DNA of 64,000 nt from Nioella sp965215655 (GTDB taxonomy: Bacteria; Pseudomonadota; Alphaproteobacteria; Rhodobacterales; Rhodobacteraceae): the NCBI RefSeq assembly GCF_965215655.1, contig NZ_OZ244111.1:3906001-3970000 (forward strand), written 5' to 3'. The notes beneath the pieces were generated by a model. The model was not told where the DNA came from, ran no database searches, and worked only from the letters and a program-made list of their open reading frames with translations. Of this stretch, positions 34,856 to 44,006 are shown one piece after another. Positions within the stretch are counted from its first letter, which is position 1. Each line of letters starts with the position of its first letter. Made by a program: the position numbers and the translations under genes.

Positions 34856-35920
34856 TTATGCCTGGTCCGAAATCAGCTTTCCGACCAGTTGTGCCGTGTA
34901 ATCCACTATCGGAACGATCCGGCCGTAATTGAGCCGCGTGGGCCCGATCACACCGACCGCGCCGATGATCTTTCGATCAGCGTTCATATATGGGGAAACC
35001 ACCAGAGAGGAACCCGAAAGTGAGAAAAGTTTGTTCTCTGACCCGATAAAAATGCGCACACCGTCGCCTTCTTCAGTCAGTTCCAGAAATTCTGTGATAT
35101 CCCGCTTGCGTTCGAGGTCATCGAACAGCGTCCGGATGCGCTCCATCTCCTCGGATTCGCCCCCCGTTTCCAGCAGATGTGACCGGCCCCGGACAATCAG
35201 CCGCTCCGTCCGGGCGCCCTCGTTCTCCCAGATCGCGGCGCCGCTTTCGATCAGCTCCTGTGCAAGTTGATCAATCTCCTGCCGCCGCTCACGTATCTCG
35301 GTTTCCATCAGGCGACGGATCTCGGTAACGGTCTTCCCTTCCGCCAGCGCATTCAGGAAGTTTGCAGCTTCCCGCATGGAACTTGGTGTTTGCCCCAGAG
35401 GCGGCGTGAAAATCCGGTTCTCTACATGCCCATCAGCAAACACCAACACCACCAGTGCCTTGTTGGAGGCCAGTTGAACGAACTCGATATGCTTGATCGG
35501 TGCCTCATGCTTGGGGGCCAGAACAAGGCTCGCCCCCTGCGTCACACCGGACAAGGCCGACCCCAATAAATCCAGCTTCTGCGCCACGTCAGTGTTGTTG
35601 CCGCCAACGGTCGCCTCGAGTTTCTCGCGGTCGGCCAGGGTCAGATCACCGACTTCCAGCAGGCCATCGACGAACATCCGCAGCCCCAGTTCCGTGGGTA
35701 TCCGACCCGCAGACACATGCGGGCTGTCAAGCAGTCCCAAAAACTCCAGGTCCTGCATCACATTGCGGATCGTCGCCGCCGATACCTTTTCAGAGAGCGT
35801 CCGCGTCAACGTGCGCGACCCCATAGGTGCGCCGGTTTCCAGATAGCCTTCAACCACCCGGCGAAAGACCTCGCGGGAGCGTTCGTTCATCTCGGCAAGT
35901 ATGTTCGTGGTTTCCGGCAT
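34856..35920 (-). CDS. hrcA: Heat-inducible transcription repressor
   Basis: 354 residues. N-terminal winged helix (about 8-80) with ETGAPMGSRTLTRTL and VSAATIRNVMQDLEFLG, followed by a GAF-like region and dimerisation domain. HrcA binds CIRCE elements, usually ahead of groESL; none is seen in this window, so its main target is elsewhere. Forms an operon with grpE. A sigma-70-type promoter lies just upstream. Confidence 0.96.
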   Translation of the reverse strand: MPETTNILAEMNERSREVFRRVVEGYLETGAPMGSRTLTRTLSEKVSAATIRNVMQDLEFLGLLDSPHVSAGRIPTELGLRMFVDGLLEVGDLTLADREKLEATVGGNNTDVAQKLDLLGSALSGVTQGASLVLAPKHEAPIKHIEFVQLASNKALVVLVFADGHVENRIFTPPLGQTPSSMREAANFLNALAEGKTVTEIRRLMETEIRERRQEIDQLAQELIESGAAIWENEGARTERLIVRGRSHLLETGGESEEMERIRTLFDDLERKRDITEFLELTEEGDGVRIFIGSENKLFSLSGSSLVVSPYMNADRKIIGAVGVIGPTRLNYGRIVPIVDYTAQLVGKLISDQA

Positions 35921-35947
35921 CTTTTTCGGTGCTGTCAGGTCAGAATC

Positions 35948-35976
35948 ATTAAGAAGCGGCAGCGGCAGAAGGTCAA
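35948..35976 (-). promoter_or_regulatory. Sigma-70-like promoter of hrcA-grpE
   Basis: On the minus strand TTGACC (35976-35971), a 17-base spacer, and CTTAAT (35953-35948). The -35 matches 5 of 6 and the -10 matches 4 of 6 consensus bases. Transcription would start about 20 bases before the hrcA ATG. Confidence 0.5.
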
Positions 35977-36041
35977 TCGGGGTTGCGTGTCGCAGGGGCT
36001 AGGGACTATCCCCGTGCCCAAGCGATATGCAGGAGATAGAT

Positions 36042-36755
36042 ATGCGCCCGTCCGGCAGAAACCTAGACCAGATGCGTCCGATTGCCATTGAAACCGGCGT
36101 GACCCGCCATGCAGAGGGCTCTTGCCTGATCAAGGTCGGCAACACCCATGTGCTGTGCACCGCATCATTGGAAGAGCGCGTTCCGCCCTTTCTGCGCAAT
36201 ACCGGGCTTGGCTGGGTCACCGCGGAGTACGGCATGCTACCGCGCGCCACCCATACGCGGATGCGGCGCGAGGCGTCCGCTGGCAAGCAGTCCGGCAGAA
36301 CCCAGGAAATTCAACGACTTATCGGTCGTTCCCTGCGGGCAGGAATTGACCGCGTGGCGCTTGGCGAACGGCAGATCACCGTTGATTGTGACGTCATCCA
36401 GGCCGATGGCGGCACCCGTTGCGCCGCGATCACCGGCGGGTGGGTCGCGCTGCGCCTAGCGGTGAACAAGCTGATGAAAGCGGGCGATGTGATCTCTGAT
36501 CCGATCATGGATCATGTGGCCGCCGTGTCCTGCGGCGTCTTTGCCGGTCAGCCGGTGCTGGATCTGGATTATGACGAAGATTCCGAGGCCGGGACCGATG
36601 GCAATTTCGTCATGACCGGCGCGGGTCAACTGATCGAACTGCAAGCCAGTGCCGAGGGCGCCACCTTCAGCCGCGATCAGTTCAACGAGTTGATGGACCT
36701 GGCCGACAAGGGCGTGGCCGAACTGGTCGCAGCCCAGAAAGCGGCCGTGGCCTGA
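36042..36755 (+). CDS. rph: Ribonuclease PH
   Basis: Phosphorolytic 3' exonuclease for tRNA maturation, 237 residues. MRPSGRNLDQMRPI is the standard start, SGRTQEIQRLIGRSLRAGID and DCDVIQADGGTRCAA are core motifs. ATG 36042 follows an AGGAG site 6 bases upstream; a start 5 codons earlier overlaps that site. Divergent from hrcA. Its stop shares bases with the rdgB start (TGATG). Confidence 0.97.
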   Translation: MRPSGRNLDQMRPIAIETGVTRHAEGSCLIKVGNTHVLCTASLEERVPPFLRNTGLGWVTAEYGMLPRATHTRMRREASAGKQSGRTQEIQRLIGRSLRAGIDRVALGERQITVDCDVIQADGGTRCAAITGGWVALRLAVNKLMKAGDVISDPIMDHVAAVSCGVFAGQPVLDLDYDEDSEAGTDGNFVMTGAGQLIELQASAEGATFSRDQFNELMDLADKGVAELVAAQKAAVA

Positions 36756-37363
36756 TGCGCAAGTTCACCGGCGATACCCTGCTTGTTGCGACCCATAACC
36801 AGGGCAAGCTGGAGGAGATTGCGCATCTTCTGGAGCCTCTGGGCATTTCCGTGACCTCCGCCAAGGAACACGGGCTGCCCGAGCCAGAGGAAACCGGGAC
36901 CACCTTCGTCGAAAACGCCCGGATCAAGGCCCATGCGGCGGCGAAGGCCACCGGCCTGCCCGCTTTGGCCGATGATTCCGGTATCGAGATCGACGCGCTT
37001 GGCGGCGCGCCGGGCGTCTACACCGCCGATTGGGCAGAAACGCCGTCGGGGCGGGATTTCGTGATGGCGATGACCCGGACCCATGAGGAACTGGAGAAGG
37101 TCGGCGCCAAAGCCCCCCGCACTGCCCGGTTCTGCTGCACTCTGGTTCTGGCCTGGCCCGATGGGCATGACGAGGTCTTCCCCGGCGTGATGGAAGGCGC
37201 GGTCGTCTGGCCAATGCGCGGCGATCAGGGTCATGGCTACGACCCGATCTTTCAGCCGCAGGACTATGACATCACCTTCGGCGAAATGGACCGGTGGGAG
37301 AAAAACCAGATCAGCCACCGCGCCGATGCGTTCCGCAAACTGGTGGCCGCCCTTGGTAAGTGA
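36755..37363 (+). CDS. rdgB: XTP/dITP diphosphatase (RdgB/HAM1)
   Basis: House-cleaning pyrophosphatase for dITP and XTP. 202 residues; the substrate loop is ATHNQGK at 12-18, the metal-binding LADDSG is at 71-76, and SHRADAF near the C-terminus is diagnostic. Coupled to rph by a TGATG overlap and overlaps the start of hemW by 11 bases. Confidence 0.96.
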   Translation: MRKFTGDTLLVATHNQGKLEEIAHLLEPLGISVTSAKEHGLPEPEETGTTFVENARIKAHAAAKATGLPALADDSGIEIDALGGAPGVYTADWAETPSGRDFVMAMTRTHEELEKVGAKAPRTARFCCTLVLAWPDGHDEVFPGVMEGAVVWPMRGDQGHGYDPIFQPQDYDITFGEMDRWEKNQISHRADAFRKLVAALGK

Positions 37364-38513
37364 CGACTGGCAACAGGGCGGGTTCGGGCTTTATCTGCAC
37401 TGGCCCTATTGCCTGGCAAAATGCCCCTATTGCGACTTCAACAGCCATGTCGCCTCGCAGGTTGATCAGAGCCGGTGGAAGGCGGCCTATGTCTCGGAAG
37501 TGAGGAGATATGGTTATATAACCCAAGGGCGCACACTAGATACTGTGTTCTTCGGGGGCGGCACACCCTCTCTCATGGACCCGGAACTTGTTCATGCAGT
37601 GCTAGAAGAAATCCGCGCAACCTGGCCTCAGTCCAACAGTTTTGAAGTAACGCTTGAGGCGAACCCAACGTCGGTCGAAGCCGGGCGCTTTGCGGGGTTT
37701 CGCGATGCAGGCGTCAATCGTATTTCCATGGGAATTCAGGCGCTTAATGACGATGACCTGAAGCGTCTAGGCCGTATGCATAGCGCGAGAGAAGGACGTG
37801 AAGCCTTTGACATCGCCCGAAAACTCTTCGATCGGGTCAGCTTTGACCTGATCTATGCCCGCCAGCATCAGACCCCGAAAAATTGGGCGAAGGAGCTGAA
37901 ACAGGCTCTAAACATGGCGATTGACCACCTCTCGCTCTATCAACTGACCATCGAAGAAGGCACCGCCTTCGGGGATCGCTACGCCATCGGCCGCCTGCCC
38001 GGCTTGCCGACGGATGATCACGCCGCCGATATGTATGACATCACGCAAGAGATCACCGAGGCCGCTGGCATGCCCGCCTATGAGATCTCCAACCACGCGC
38101 GCGACATGGCGGAGAGCCGGCACAACCTGATCTATTGGCGCTATGGCGATTACATCGGGATCGGACCCGGGGCACATGGGCGGTTGACCATGGGTGGCAC
38201 ACGATACGCGACCGAAACCCCCCTGACCCCCACCACCTGGCTGACCCAGGTTGAAACCAAAGGGCATGGCGAATCCCTGAGGGAAGCGATCAGCCCCTTG
38301 GATCAGGCAATCGAGTATCTGATGATGAGTTTGAGGCTGTCTGAGGGAAGCTCTCTCGCTCGATTCAGCGACCTATCGGGCGTTGAGTTGCCACGAGATC
38401 GACGAGAGAGACTACAAGATATGGGGTATCTGACCGAAAATGCCAACAAAATAAGGGCGACCAAGGCTGGTCGCCCCATCCTAAACAGTTTGCTCAGAGA
38501 GCTGCTTTCCTAG
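37353..38513 (+). CDS. hemW: Heme chaperone HemW, radical SAM protein
   Basis: About 386 residues. The radical SAM cluster is held by Cys20, Cys24 and Cys27 in CLAKCPYC, and FGGGTPSL is the SAM-binding GG segment. Related to oxygen-independent coproporphyrinogen oxidase but lacking its N-terminal extra Cys, which fits HemW. The start is a TTG at 37353 inside the rdgB end; no ATG or GTG lies between it and the Cys motif. Codon use is more AT-tolerant at about 37500-37850 than before and after. The stop overlaps the convergent parB stop by 4 bases. Confidence 0.92.
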   Translation: MVSDDWQQGGFGLYLHWPYCLAKCPYCDFNSHVASQVDQSRWKAAYVSEVRRYGYITQGRTLDTVFFGGGTPSLMDPELVHAVLEEIRATWPQSNSFEVTLEANPTSVEAGRFAGFRDAGVNRISMGIQALNDDDLKRLGRMHSAREGREAFDIARKLFDRVSFDLIYARQHQTPKNWAKELKQALNMAIDHLSLYQLTIEEGTAFGDRYAIGRLPGLPTDDHAADMYDITQEITEAAGMPAYEISNHARDMAESRHNLIYWRYGDYIGIGPGAHGRLTMGGTRYATETPLTPTTWLTQVETKGHGESLREAISPLDQAIEYLMMSLRLSEGSSLARFSDLSGVELPRDRRERLQDMGYLTENANKIRATKAGRPILNSLLRELLS

Positions 38514-39409
38514 CCATCCGAGTTCAGAATCTGGATGATATCGTCCAGCTGGCCAAGATCCGCGTATTTGATCGAAATCTTGCCGGTCCCGCTCTCCGCG
38601 TCATGCTCAATGCTGACCGGCAGGCCAACTGCTGCGGACAAATCGGATTCGAGCGCCTTGGTGTCGGCATCCTTGTCACCGGCGGGGCGCTGTCGGGTTG
38701 CCCCACCGGTCGGTGTGGCCGGCTTGCGCATCCGCTTTTCAACATCTCGCACGGACAGGCCCTTGTTGATCACCTCACGCGCAATGATGACCGCATCTTC
38801 GCTGCCGACCAGAGCCCGCGCATGACCCGCGCTAAGCTGTCCATCCCGCAGATAGCCCTGAACCTCCTCCGGCAGGCTAAGCAGACGCATGAGGTTCGCG
38901 ATATGGGACCGGCTTTTACCCATTGCCGTCGCCAGACGTTCCTGCGTGTGGTTGAAGCGGTCCATCAACTGGCGATAGCCCATGGCTTCTTCCACCGGGT
39001 TCAGGTCGGCCCGCTGGATATTCTCGATGATCGCGACCTCCAGAACCTCGGTATCATCAAAATCGCGCACGATGACAGGCACTTCATGCAGTTGCGCCAT
39101 TTGCGCGGCCCGCCAGCGCCGTTCACCGGCGACGATCTGAAACTGACCCTCAGATGAAGGATCAGGCCGAACGATCAGCGGTTGGATGATCCCCTTTTCA
39201 GCAATGGACGCGGAAAGCTCCTCCAATGCTTCCTGAGTGAAAGCGCGACGAGGCTGATCCGGGTTAGGGCGCACCGATTCGATTGGCACGGTCATATCGG
39301 GACGGCGCGGCGCGTCCGGAGCGGCGCTCACTGGCTCTGTGGGCTCGTTTATATCCGCCATCAACGCTGATAGTCCGCGTCCGAGGCCCCTGCTCTTTCT
39401 CGTTGTCAT
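38510..39409 (-). CDS. parB: Chromosome partitioning protein ParB
   Basis: CTPase clamp that loads at parS. 299 residues: an N-terminal ParA-interacting region (RGLGRGLSALMADI), the CTP/N-domain with PNPDQPRRAF and VAGERRWRAA, ENIQRADLNPVEEA, an HTH around QERLATAMGKSRSHIANLMR, and a C-terminal dimer domain. ATG 39409 begins the conserved start. It follows parA by 13 bases. Two perfect parS sites lie 1.4 and 3.3 kb away. Confidence 0.97.
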   Translation of the reverse strand: MTTRKSRGLGRGLSALMADINEPTEPVSAAPDAPRRPDMTVPIESVRPNPDQPRRAFTQEALEELSASIAEKGIIQPLIVRPDPSSEGQFQIVAGERRWRAAQMAQLHEVPVIVRDFDDTEVLEVAIIENIQRADLNPVEEAMGYRQLMDRFNHTQERLATAMGKSRSHIANLMRLLSLPEEVQGYLRDGQLSAGHARALVGSEDAVIIAREVINKGLSVRDVEKRMRKPATPTGGATRQRPAGDKDADTKALESDLSAAVGLPVSIEHDAESGTGKISIKYADLGQLDDIIQILNSDG

Positions 39410-39422
39410 AGTCTTTGTCCTC

Positions 39423-40214
39423 TCAGGCCTGCTGCAACTGACGGTCCAGCACTTCCTGCGCGAGATCCCGATAGGCTTCGCTTCCGCGCGAGGTCGGATC
39501 ATATTGCAGGATCGACATTGCGTAAGATGGTGCCTCGCTGAGCCTTACATTTCGGGGGATTCGGGTCTGATACACCAGGTCCCCGAGGTTCTCGCGGGCG
39601 TCCTCCTCCACCTGGCGACAAAGGTTGTTACGCATGTCGTACATGGTCAGCACCACGCCCTCAATCCGAAGACCGGGATTGGCAGACTGCCGCACTTCCC
39701 GGATGGTCAGCATGAGCTGAGACAAACCCTCCAACGCAAAGAACTCCGATTGCAGGGGCACCAGAACCGCATCTGCCGCTACCATTGCGTTGACTGTCAG
39801 AAGGTTCAGCGAAGGCGGGCAATCCATCAGGATCATGTCGAACCCAGCCACCATTGCGGGCGCCAGAGCATCCTTCAGAAGGAAAACCCGGTTTTCATTG
39901 CTCACAAGCTCTACATCGGCAGAGCTTAGATCGGTTGTCGAGGGCGCGATCCACAAGTTATCAACACCGGTTGGCAACACGATTTCACGCAGTGGCATGT
40001 GTTCGATCAACAGATCATACGTGGTAACCCCGCGCTGATCGACGTCGATTCCCAAACCGGTTGACGCATTGCCCTGCGGGTCCAGGTCGATCACCAACAC
40101 CCTTTGTCCTTCGGCAGCCAGAGCAGCGCCAAGATTGATTGCGGTGGTCGTCTTTCCGACCCCGCCTTTCTGATTCGCTATCGCTATGCAGCGGGGCCGC
40201 CGGGACTCAGGCAC
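39423..40214 (-). CDS. parA: Chromosome partitioning ATPase ParA
   Basis: 263 residues. Deviant Walker A KGGVGKTT at 16-23, switch and Walker B region with ILMDCPPSLNLLTVNA. No N-terminal HTH, as expected for the chromosomal (Soj) type rather than the plasmid type. Start overlaps the rsmG stop by 8 bases. Works with ParB and the origin-near parS sites to move the origin region. Confidence 0.97.
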   Translation of the reverse strand: MPESRRPRCIAIANQKGGVGKTTTAINLGAALAAEGQRVLVIDLDPQGNASTGLGIDVDQRGVTTYDLLIEHMPLREIVLPTGVDNLWIAPSTTDLSSADVELVSNENRVFLLKDALAPAMVAGFDMILMDCPPSLNLLTVNAMVAADAVLVPLQSEFFALEGLSQLMLTIREVRQSANPGLRIEGVVLTMYDMRNNLCRQVEEDARENLGDLVYQTRIPRNVRLSEAPSYAMSILQYDPTSRGSEAYRDLAQEVLDRQLQQA

Positions 40215-40833
40215 GTCGAATATCTCCGATTTTCAGAATCACGGCCCCATCGGCCGTCTGGCTTGGGATAGAATCCATCGTCATGCGCCATGTCTCAAGC
40301 GCTTCTTCCACTTCCTGCCCATGTGTCGCGCCTTTCAGGAACAGGGCGGTGCCACTGGGCGACAGATGCCGTTCTGCGTGCCCAAGCAGTTTAGGCAAAG
40401 AGGCCAGGGCACGGGCAGAGAGTATTGCGGCATCTTGAGGTGGTGCTTCCTCGATACGGCGCGTCAGAACGCCGATTTTCAGGCCCATTCCCGCTGCAAC
40501 GGTTCGCAGAAAACTCCCTTTGCGCAGATCGCTTTCGATGAAAGTGAAGCGCAGATCAGGGGCTTTTTCCGCAGCGATTGCAGCACAGACAAGCCCCGGA
40601 AATCCCGCGCCCGATCCGATATCGAGCCAGAGCCCCTCTCTCGCCGGGCATAGATGGAACACCTGCGCCGAGTCGAGGAAATGGCGCGTCCAAAGCTCCG
40701 GGATCGTGCCGGGTGACACCAGGTTGATGGCCTTCTGCCACTTCATCAATGCGGCTGCATAGGTCTCCAACCGCTCAAATGTTTCACGTGAAACATCCGC
40801 CTGCAGCCGTGCGCGGGCCTCTTGCTCGGTCAT
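40207..40833 (-). CDS. rsmG: 16S rRNA (guanine-N7) methyltransferase
   Basis: Methylates G527 of 16S rRNA. 208 residues with SAM motif LDIGSGAGFPG at 70-80. Residues DVSRETFE near the N-terminus are encoded by an embedded parS site (40780-40795), a known constraint on rsmG genes near origins. The start overlaps the mnmG stop by 4 bases. Confidence 0.97.
   Translation of the reverse strand: MTEQEARARLQADVSRETFERLETYAAALMKWQKAINLVSPGTIPELWTRHFLDSAQVFHLCPAREGLWLDIGSGAGFPGLVCAAIAAEKAPDLRFTFIESDLRKGSFLRTVAAGMGLKIGVLTRRIEEAPPQDAAILSARALASLPKLLGHAERHLSPSGTALFLKGATHGQEVEEALETWRMTMDSIPSQTADGAVILKIGDIRRA
40780..40795. promoter_or_regulatory. parS: parS site 1, inside rsmG
   Basis: Perfect 16-base palindrome TGTTTCACGTGAAACA, the consensus parS of chromosomal ParB. 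It encodes the Val-Ser-Arg-Glu-Thr residues of RsmG. About 5.3 kb from the predicted origin. Confidence 0.95.
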
Positions 40834-42704
40834 GCGCGCTTCCGTTCATGTTGGCGGATCTTGGTCAGGAGCAATGTCAACGCCGCCGGAGTCATCCCCT
40901 CGATCCGTCCGGCCTGCCCCAATGTTTGCGGCTTGATCATTGTCAGCTTGCCACGCAACTCATTCGACAATCCGTCAATGCCTTCATAGCTGAATTCCAC
41001 CGGAATCTTGTGTGCCTCGTCCCGCTTCAGCGCCGCCACATCGGATTTCTGACGCTCAATATAGCTCGCATAAAGCGCCTCACGGCTGAGCTGATCTTTC
41101 GTCTCCTGGTCTATCGCATCAACTTCAGTCCAGATGGCGGAAAGATCGTCCATCGCGATATCGGGGAATGACAACAGCGATAACGCGGTCCGGCGTTGGC
41201 CGTCCTGGTTCACGTTCAGGCCGTTGTTCCGCGCTTCTGTCGGCGTCAGGTCGAGGGAACGCATCACGTCATAGCCCTTGGCCAGCCGTTCCATCTTGTC
41301 CTCGAAGGCCGCAATCCGCGCGTCGCTGGCAATGCCAAGTTCCATCGCGCGGGGGGTCAATCTCTGGTCCGCGTTGTCGGCGCGCAGGGTCAGGCGAAAC
41401 TCAGCCCGAGAGGTGAACATGCGGTAAGGTTCCGCGACGCCCCTTGTAACCAGATCGTCAATCATCACACCGATATAGGACTCGCTTCGGCTGAAGGTCA
41501 CCGGCTCCTGATCCAAGATTTGTTGAGCGGCATTCAACCCGGCTACAAGACCTTGTGCCGCTGCTTCCTCATACCCAGTCGTGCCGTTGATCTGGCCAGC
41601 AAGGAACAGGCCCGGCACATCCTTGACCTCCAACACCGGGCTCAGCGCGCGCGGATCGACATAATCGTATTCGATGGCGTAGCCCGGCTGAAGGATTTCC
41701 GCCCGCTCCAGCCCACGGATCGAGTGCACATAGTCATGCTGCACCTCTTCGGGTAGAGAGGTGGAGATGCCATTCGGATAAACAGTGTCATCTTCCAGCC
41801 CCTCCGGTTCGAGGAAGATTTGATGCGACTCCTTGTCGGCAAACCGCACGATCTTGTCTTCAATAGACGGGCAATATCGCGGGCCGATCCCCTCGATATG
41901 GCCTCCATACATGGCGGAGCGGTCGAGGTTGTCGCGGATGATCTGGTGGGTCGCTGCGTTGGTGTGGGTGATTCCGCAGGAAATCTGGCGCACCTGCGGA
42001 CCTTCGGACAGGAACGAGAACATCACCGGATCTTCATCCGCTGGCTGGCTGTCGAGTATATCCCAGTTGATCGTTTTCCCGTTCAGGCGCGGTGGCGTGC
42101 CGGTTTTCAAGCGCCCGAGCGGCAGGCCAAACTGATCGATGCGTTCTGCCAGCAGGTTGGAGGGTTTATCGCCCATGCGCCCACCCGGGCGTTGCTTGTC
42201 GCCGATATGGATGATGCCGCGCAGGAAGGTGCCGGTGGTCAGAACCACAGCGCGCGCTCTGATCTCGCTGCCATCCTCCAACCGGACACCAGCAATGCGG
42301 CCCCCATCCATCATCAGGTCGGCCGCTTCGCCTTCGATAACGGAAAGATTCGGCAACCTGGCCAGCTCCGCCTGCATGGCAAGGCGATAGAGTTTCCGGT
42401 CGGATTGGGTGCGCGGCCCCTGCACTGCGGGCCCCTTTCGCCGGTTCAGCAGGCGAAACTGAATGCCAGAGGCATCGGCCACCCGCCCCATGGCTCCGCC
42501 GAGAGCATCAATCTCTCGGACCAGATGACCTTTGCCCAAGCCCCCGATGGCCGGGTTGCAGGACATGACCCCGATCGTATCCGCGCGCAGCGTCAGCAAA
42601 GCGACACGCACGCCCCGACGTGCGGCCGCATGCGCCGCATCCGATCCGGCGTGGCCGCCGCCAATCACCACCACATCGAAATCCAGATGTTTCACGTGAA
42701 ACAC
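40830..42704 (-). CDS. mnmG: tRNA uridine-34 carboxymethylaminomethyl enzyme MnmG
   Basis: FAD-dependent partner of MnmE in wobble uridine modification. 624 residues; GGGHAG near 15-20 is the FAD loop, and the C-terminal end is typical. The GTG at 42704 is part of a parS palindrome, so the protein would begin FHVKH. A TAGGA site lies directly against that GTG; the GTG three codons later (42695) has better spacing and would remove these residues. The two starts cannot be separated by sequence alone. Follows mnmE by 2 bases. Confidence 0.95.
   Translation of the reverse strand: MFHVKHLDFDVVVIGGGHAGSDAAHAAARRGVRVALLTLRADTIGVMSCNPAIGGLGKGHLVREIDALGGAMGRVADASGIQFRLLNRRKGPAVQGPRTQSDRKLYRLAMQAELARLPNLSVIEGEAADLMMDGGRIAGVRLEDGSEIRARAVVLTTGTFLRGIIHIGDKQRPGGRMGDKPSNLLAERIDQFGLPLGRLKTGTPPRLNGKTINWDILDSQPADEDPVMFSFLSEGPQVRQISCGITHTNAATHQIIRDNLDRSAMYGGHIEGIGPRYCPSIEDKIVRFADKESHQIFLEPEGLEDDTVYPNGISTSLPEEVQHDYVHSIRGLERAEILQPGYAIEYDYVDPRALSPVLEVKDVPGLFLAGQINGTTGYEEAAAQGLVAGLNAAQQILDQEPVTFSRSESYIGVMIDDLVTRGVAEPYRMFTSRAEFRLTLRADNADQRLTPRAMELGIASDARIAAFEDKMERLAKGYDVMRSLDLTPTEARNNGLNVNQDGQRRTALSLLSFPDIAMDDLSAIWTEVDAIDQETKDQLSREALYASYIERQKSDVAALKRDEAHKIPVEFSYEGIDGLSNELRGKLTMIKPQTLGQAGRIEGMTPAALTLLLTKIRQHERKRA
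42688..42703. promoter_or_regulatory. parS: parS site 2, at start of mnmG
   Basis: Second perfect TGTTTCACGTGAAACA, at the mnmE-mnmG junction and encoding Phe-His-Val-Lys of the MnmG N-terminus. About 1.9 kb from site 1 and 3.3 kb from the predicted origin. Confidence 0.95.
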
Positions 42705-42706
42705 TC

Positions 42707-43990
42707 CTATTTGCCGAGGCAGAAGCGCGAGAAGATCTCGCCCAGTACCATCTCCACATCTATGCGCCCAATGAGCGAATCAAGGCGGCGGATGGCAGTA
42801 CGCAGATTCTCTGCGGCCAGCTCGGTCCGGTCCGGTCCGGCTTTTACCTCAATCAGCCCCGCTTCCAAAGCCCCAAGAGCGGACTTCATTGCTTCAGCAT
42901 GACGGGCATGCGTGGCGGTTGCCTGACGGGCGGCGCGGTTGGACAGTGTATCCGTGATCCGGTCGATCAACGTGGAGACACCCTGCCCCGTTGTGCCTGA
43001 AATGCCTTCGGTCCCGTGAAGATCAGCCTTGCCAAGCAAGACGATATCATCGGGCTCCAAGGTTATGTTCGGATGCTCATCCGGGCTGGATCTCAGGAAC
43101 ACGCGCAGATCGGCTGCTTCCGCCCTCGCGCGGGCACGGTCAATGCCGATGCGCTCGATCTCGTCGCCAGCATCCCGCAGACCGGCGGTGTCCAGAACAG
43201 TCACAGGAAGGCCGCGAAGGTCCATCCGCACCTCGATCACATCACGGGTGGTGCCTGCAATGTCCGACGTAATCGCGGCCTCTCGCCCCGCCAAGGCGTT
43301 TAGAAGAGTTGATTTCCCGGCATTCGGCACACCGAGAATGGCCACCTCGAACCCATCGCGAATGCGCTCTGCCACATCCACCCCGGCGATCTCGCGCCGC
43401 AGGTCGTCCATGACCGGGGTCAGCAGAGCCATCACTTCCGGCGTCACATCAACCGGCACCTCCTCATCGGCAAAATCGATGGTGACCTCAAGCAAGGCCG
43501 CAGCTCGCAGCAGGTTTTCGCGCCACCCCTCTACAAGTTGACCCAGACTGCCAGAGAGTACCCGCAGGGCCTGCACCCGTTGCGCTTCTGTTTCTGCGTC
43601 GATCAGATCGGCCAACCCCTCGACCTGCGCCAGGTCCATGCGGTCGTTCTCCAGCGCCCGGCGAGTGAATTCCCCCGGTTCCGCCATTCGTGCCAGTCCG
43701 GTGCCGGAAATCGCCGCCAGAACAGCCTTGACCGTCGCGGGGCTGCCATGGGTCTGAAGCTCTATCACATCCTCCCCGGTGAAGCTGTGCGGGGCCTGGA
43801 AGGCCAGAACCAGCGCATCATCAAGATGAGTACCCTGCCCGTCACGCAACCGACGCAGACGCGCCTCTGAGGGTGCAGGAACGGACCCGGCCAGTGCCTG
43901 ACCCACGGCAAACGCGTCCGGACCCGAAATACGGATCACGGCGACGCCGGCCTTTCCCGGCGCCGTGGCCAGCGCAAAGATCGTGTCCAT
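42707..43990 (-). CDS. mnmE: tRNA modification GTPase MnmE
   Basis: 427 residues. The N-terminal formyl-THF-binding domain is followed by a helical domain with an inserted G domain: G1 GVPNAGKST at 220-228, TSDIAGTTRD at 241-250, DTAG at 267-270. The catalytic C-terminal Cys is in FCLGK at 423-427. Slightly shorter than the E. coli protein (454). Follows rho by 16 bases. Confidence 0.97.
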   Translation of the reverse strand: MDTIFALATAPGKAGVAVIRISGPDAFAVGQALAGSVPAPSEARLRRLRDGQGTHLDDALVLAFQAPHSFTGEDVIELQTHGSPATVKAVLAAISGTGLARMAEPGEFTRRALENDRMDLAQVEGLADLIDAETEAQRVQALRVLSGSLGQLVEGWRENLLRAAALLEVTIDFADEEVPVDVTPEVMALLTPVMDDLRREIAGVDVAERIRDGFEVAILGVPNAGKSTLLNALAGREAAITSDIAGTTRDVIEVRMDLRGLPVTVLDTAGLRDAGDEIERIGIDRARARAEAADLRVFLRSSPDEHPNITLEPDDIVLLGKADLHGTEGISGTTGQGVSTLIDRITDTLSNRAARQATATHARHAEAMKSALGALEAGLIEVKAGPDRTELAAENLRTAIRRLDSLIGRIDVEMVLGEIFSRFCLGK

Positions 43991-44006
43991 GGGCCCCTCC
44001 GCGGGG

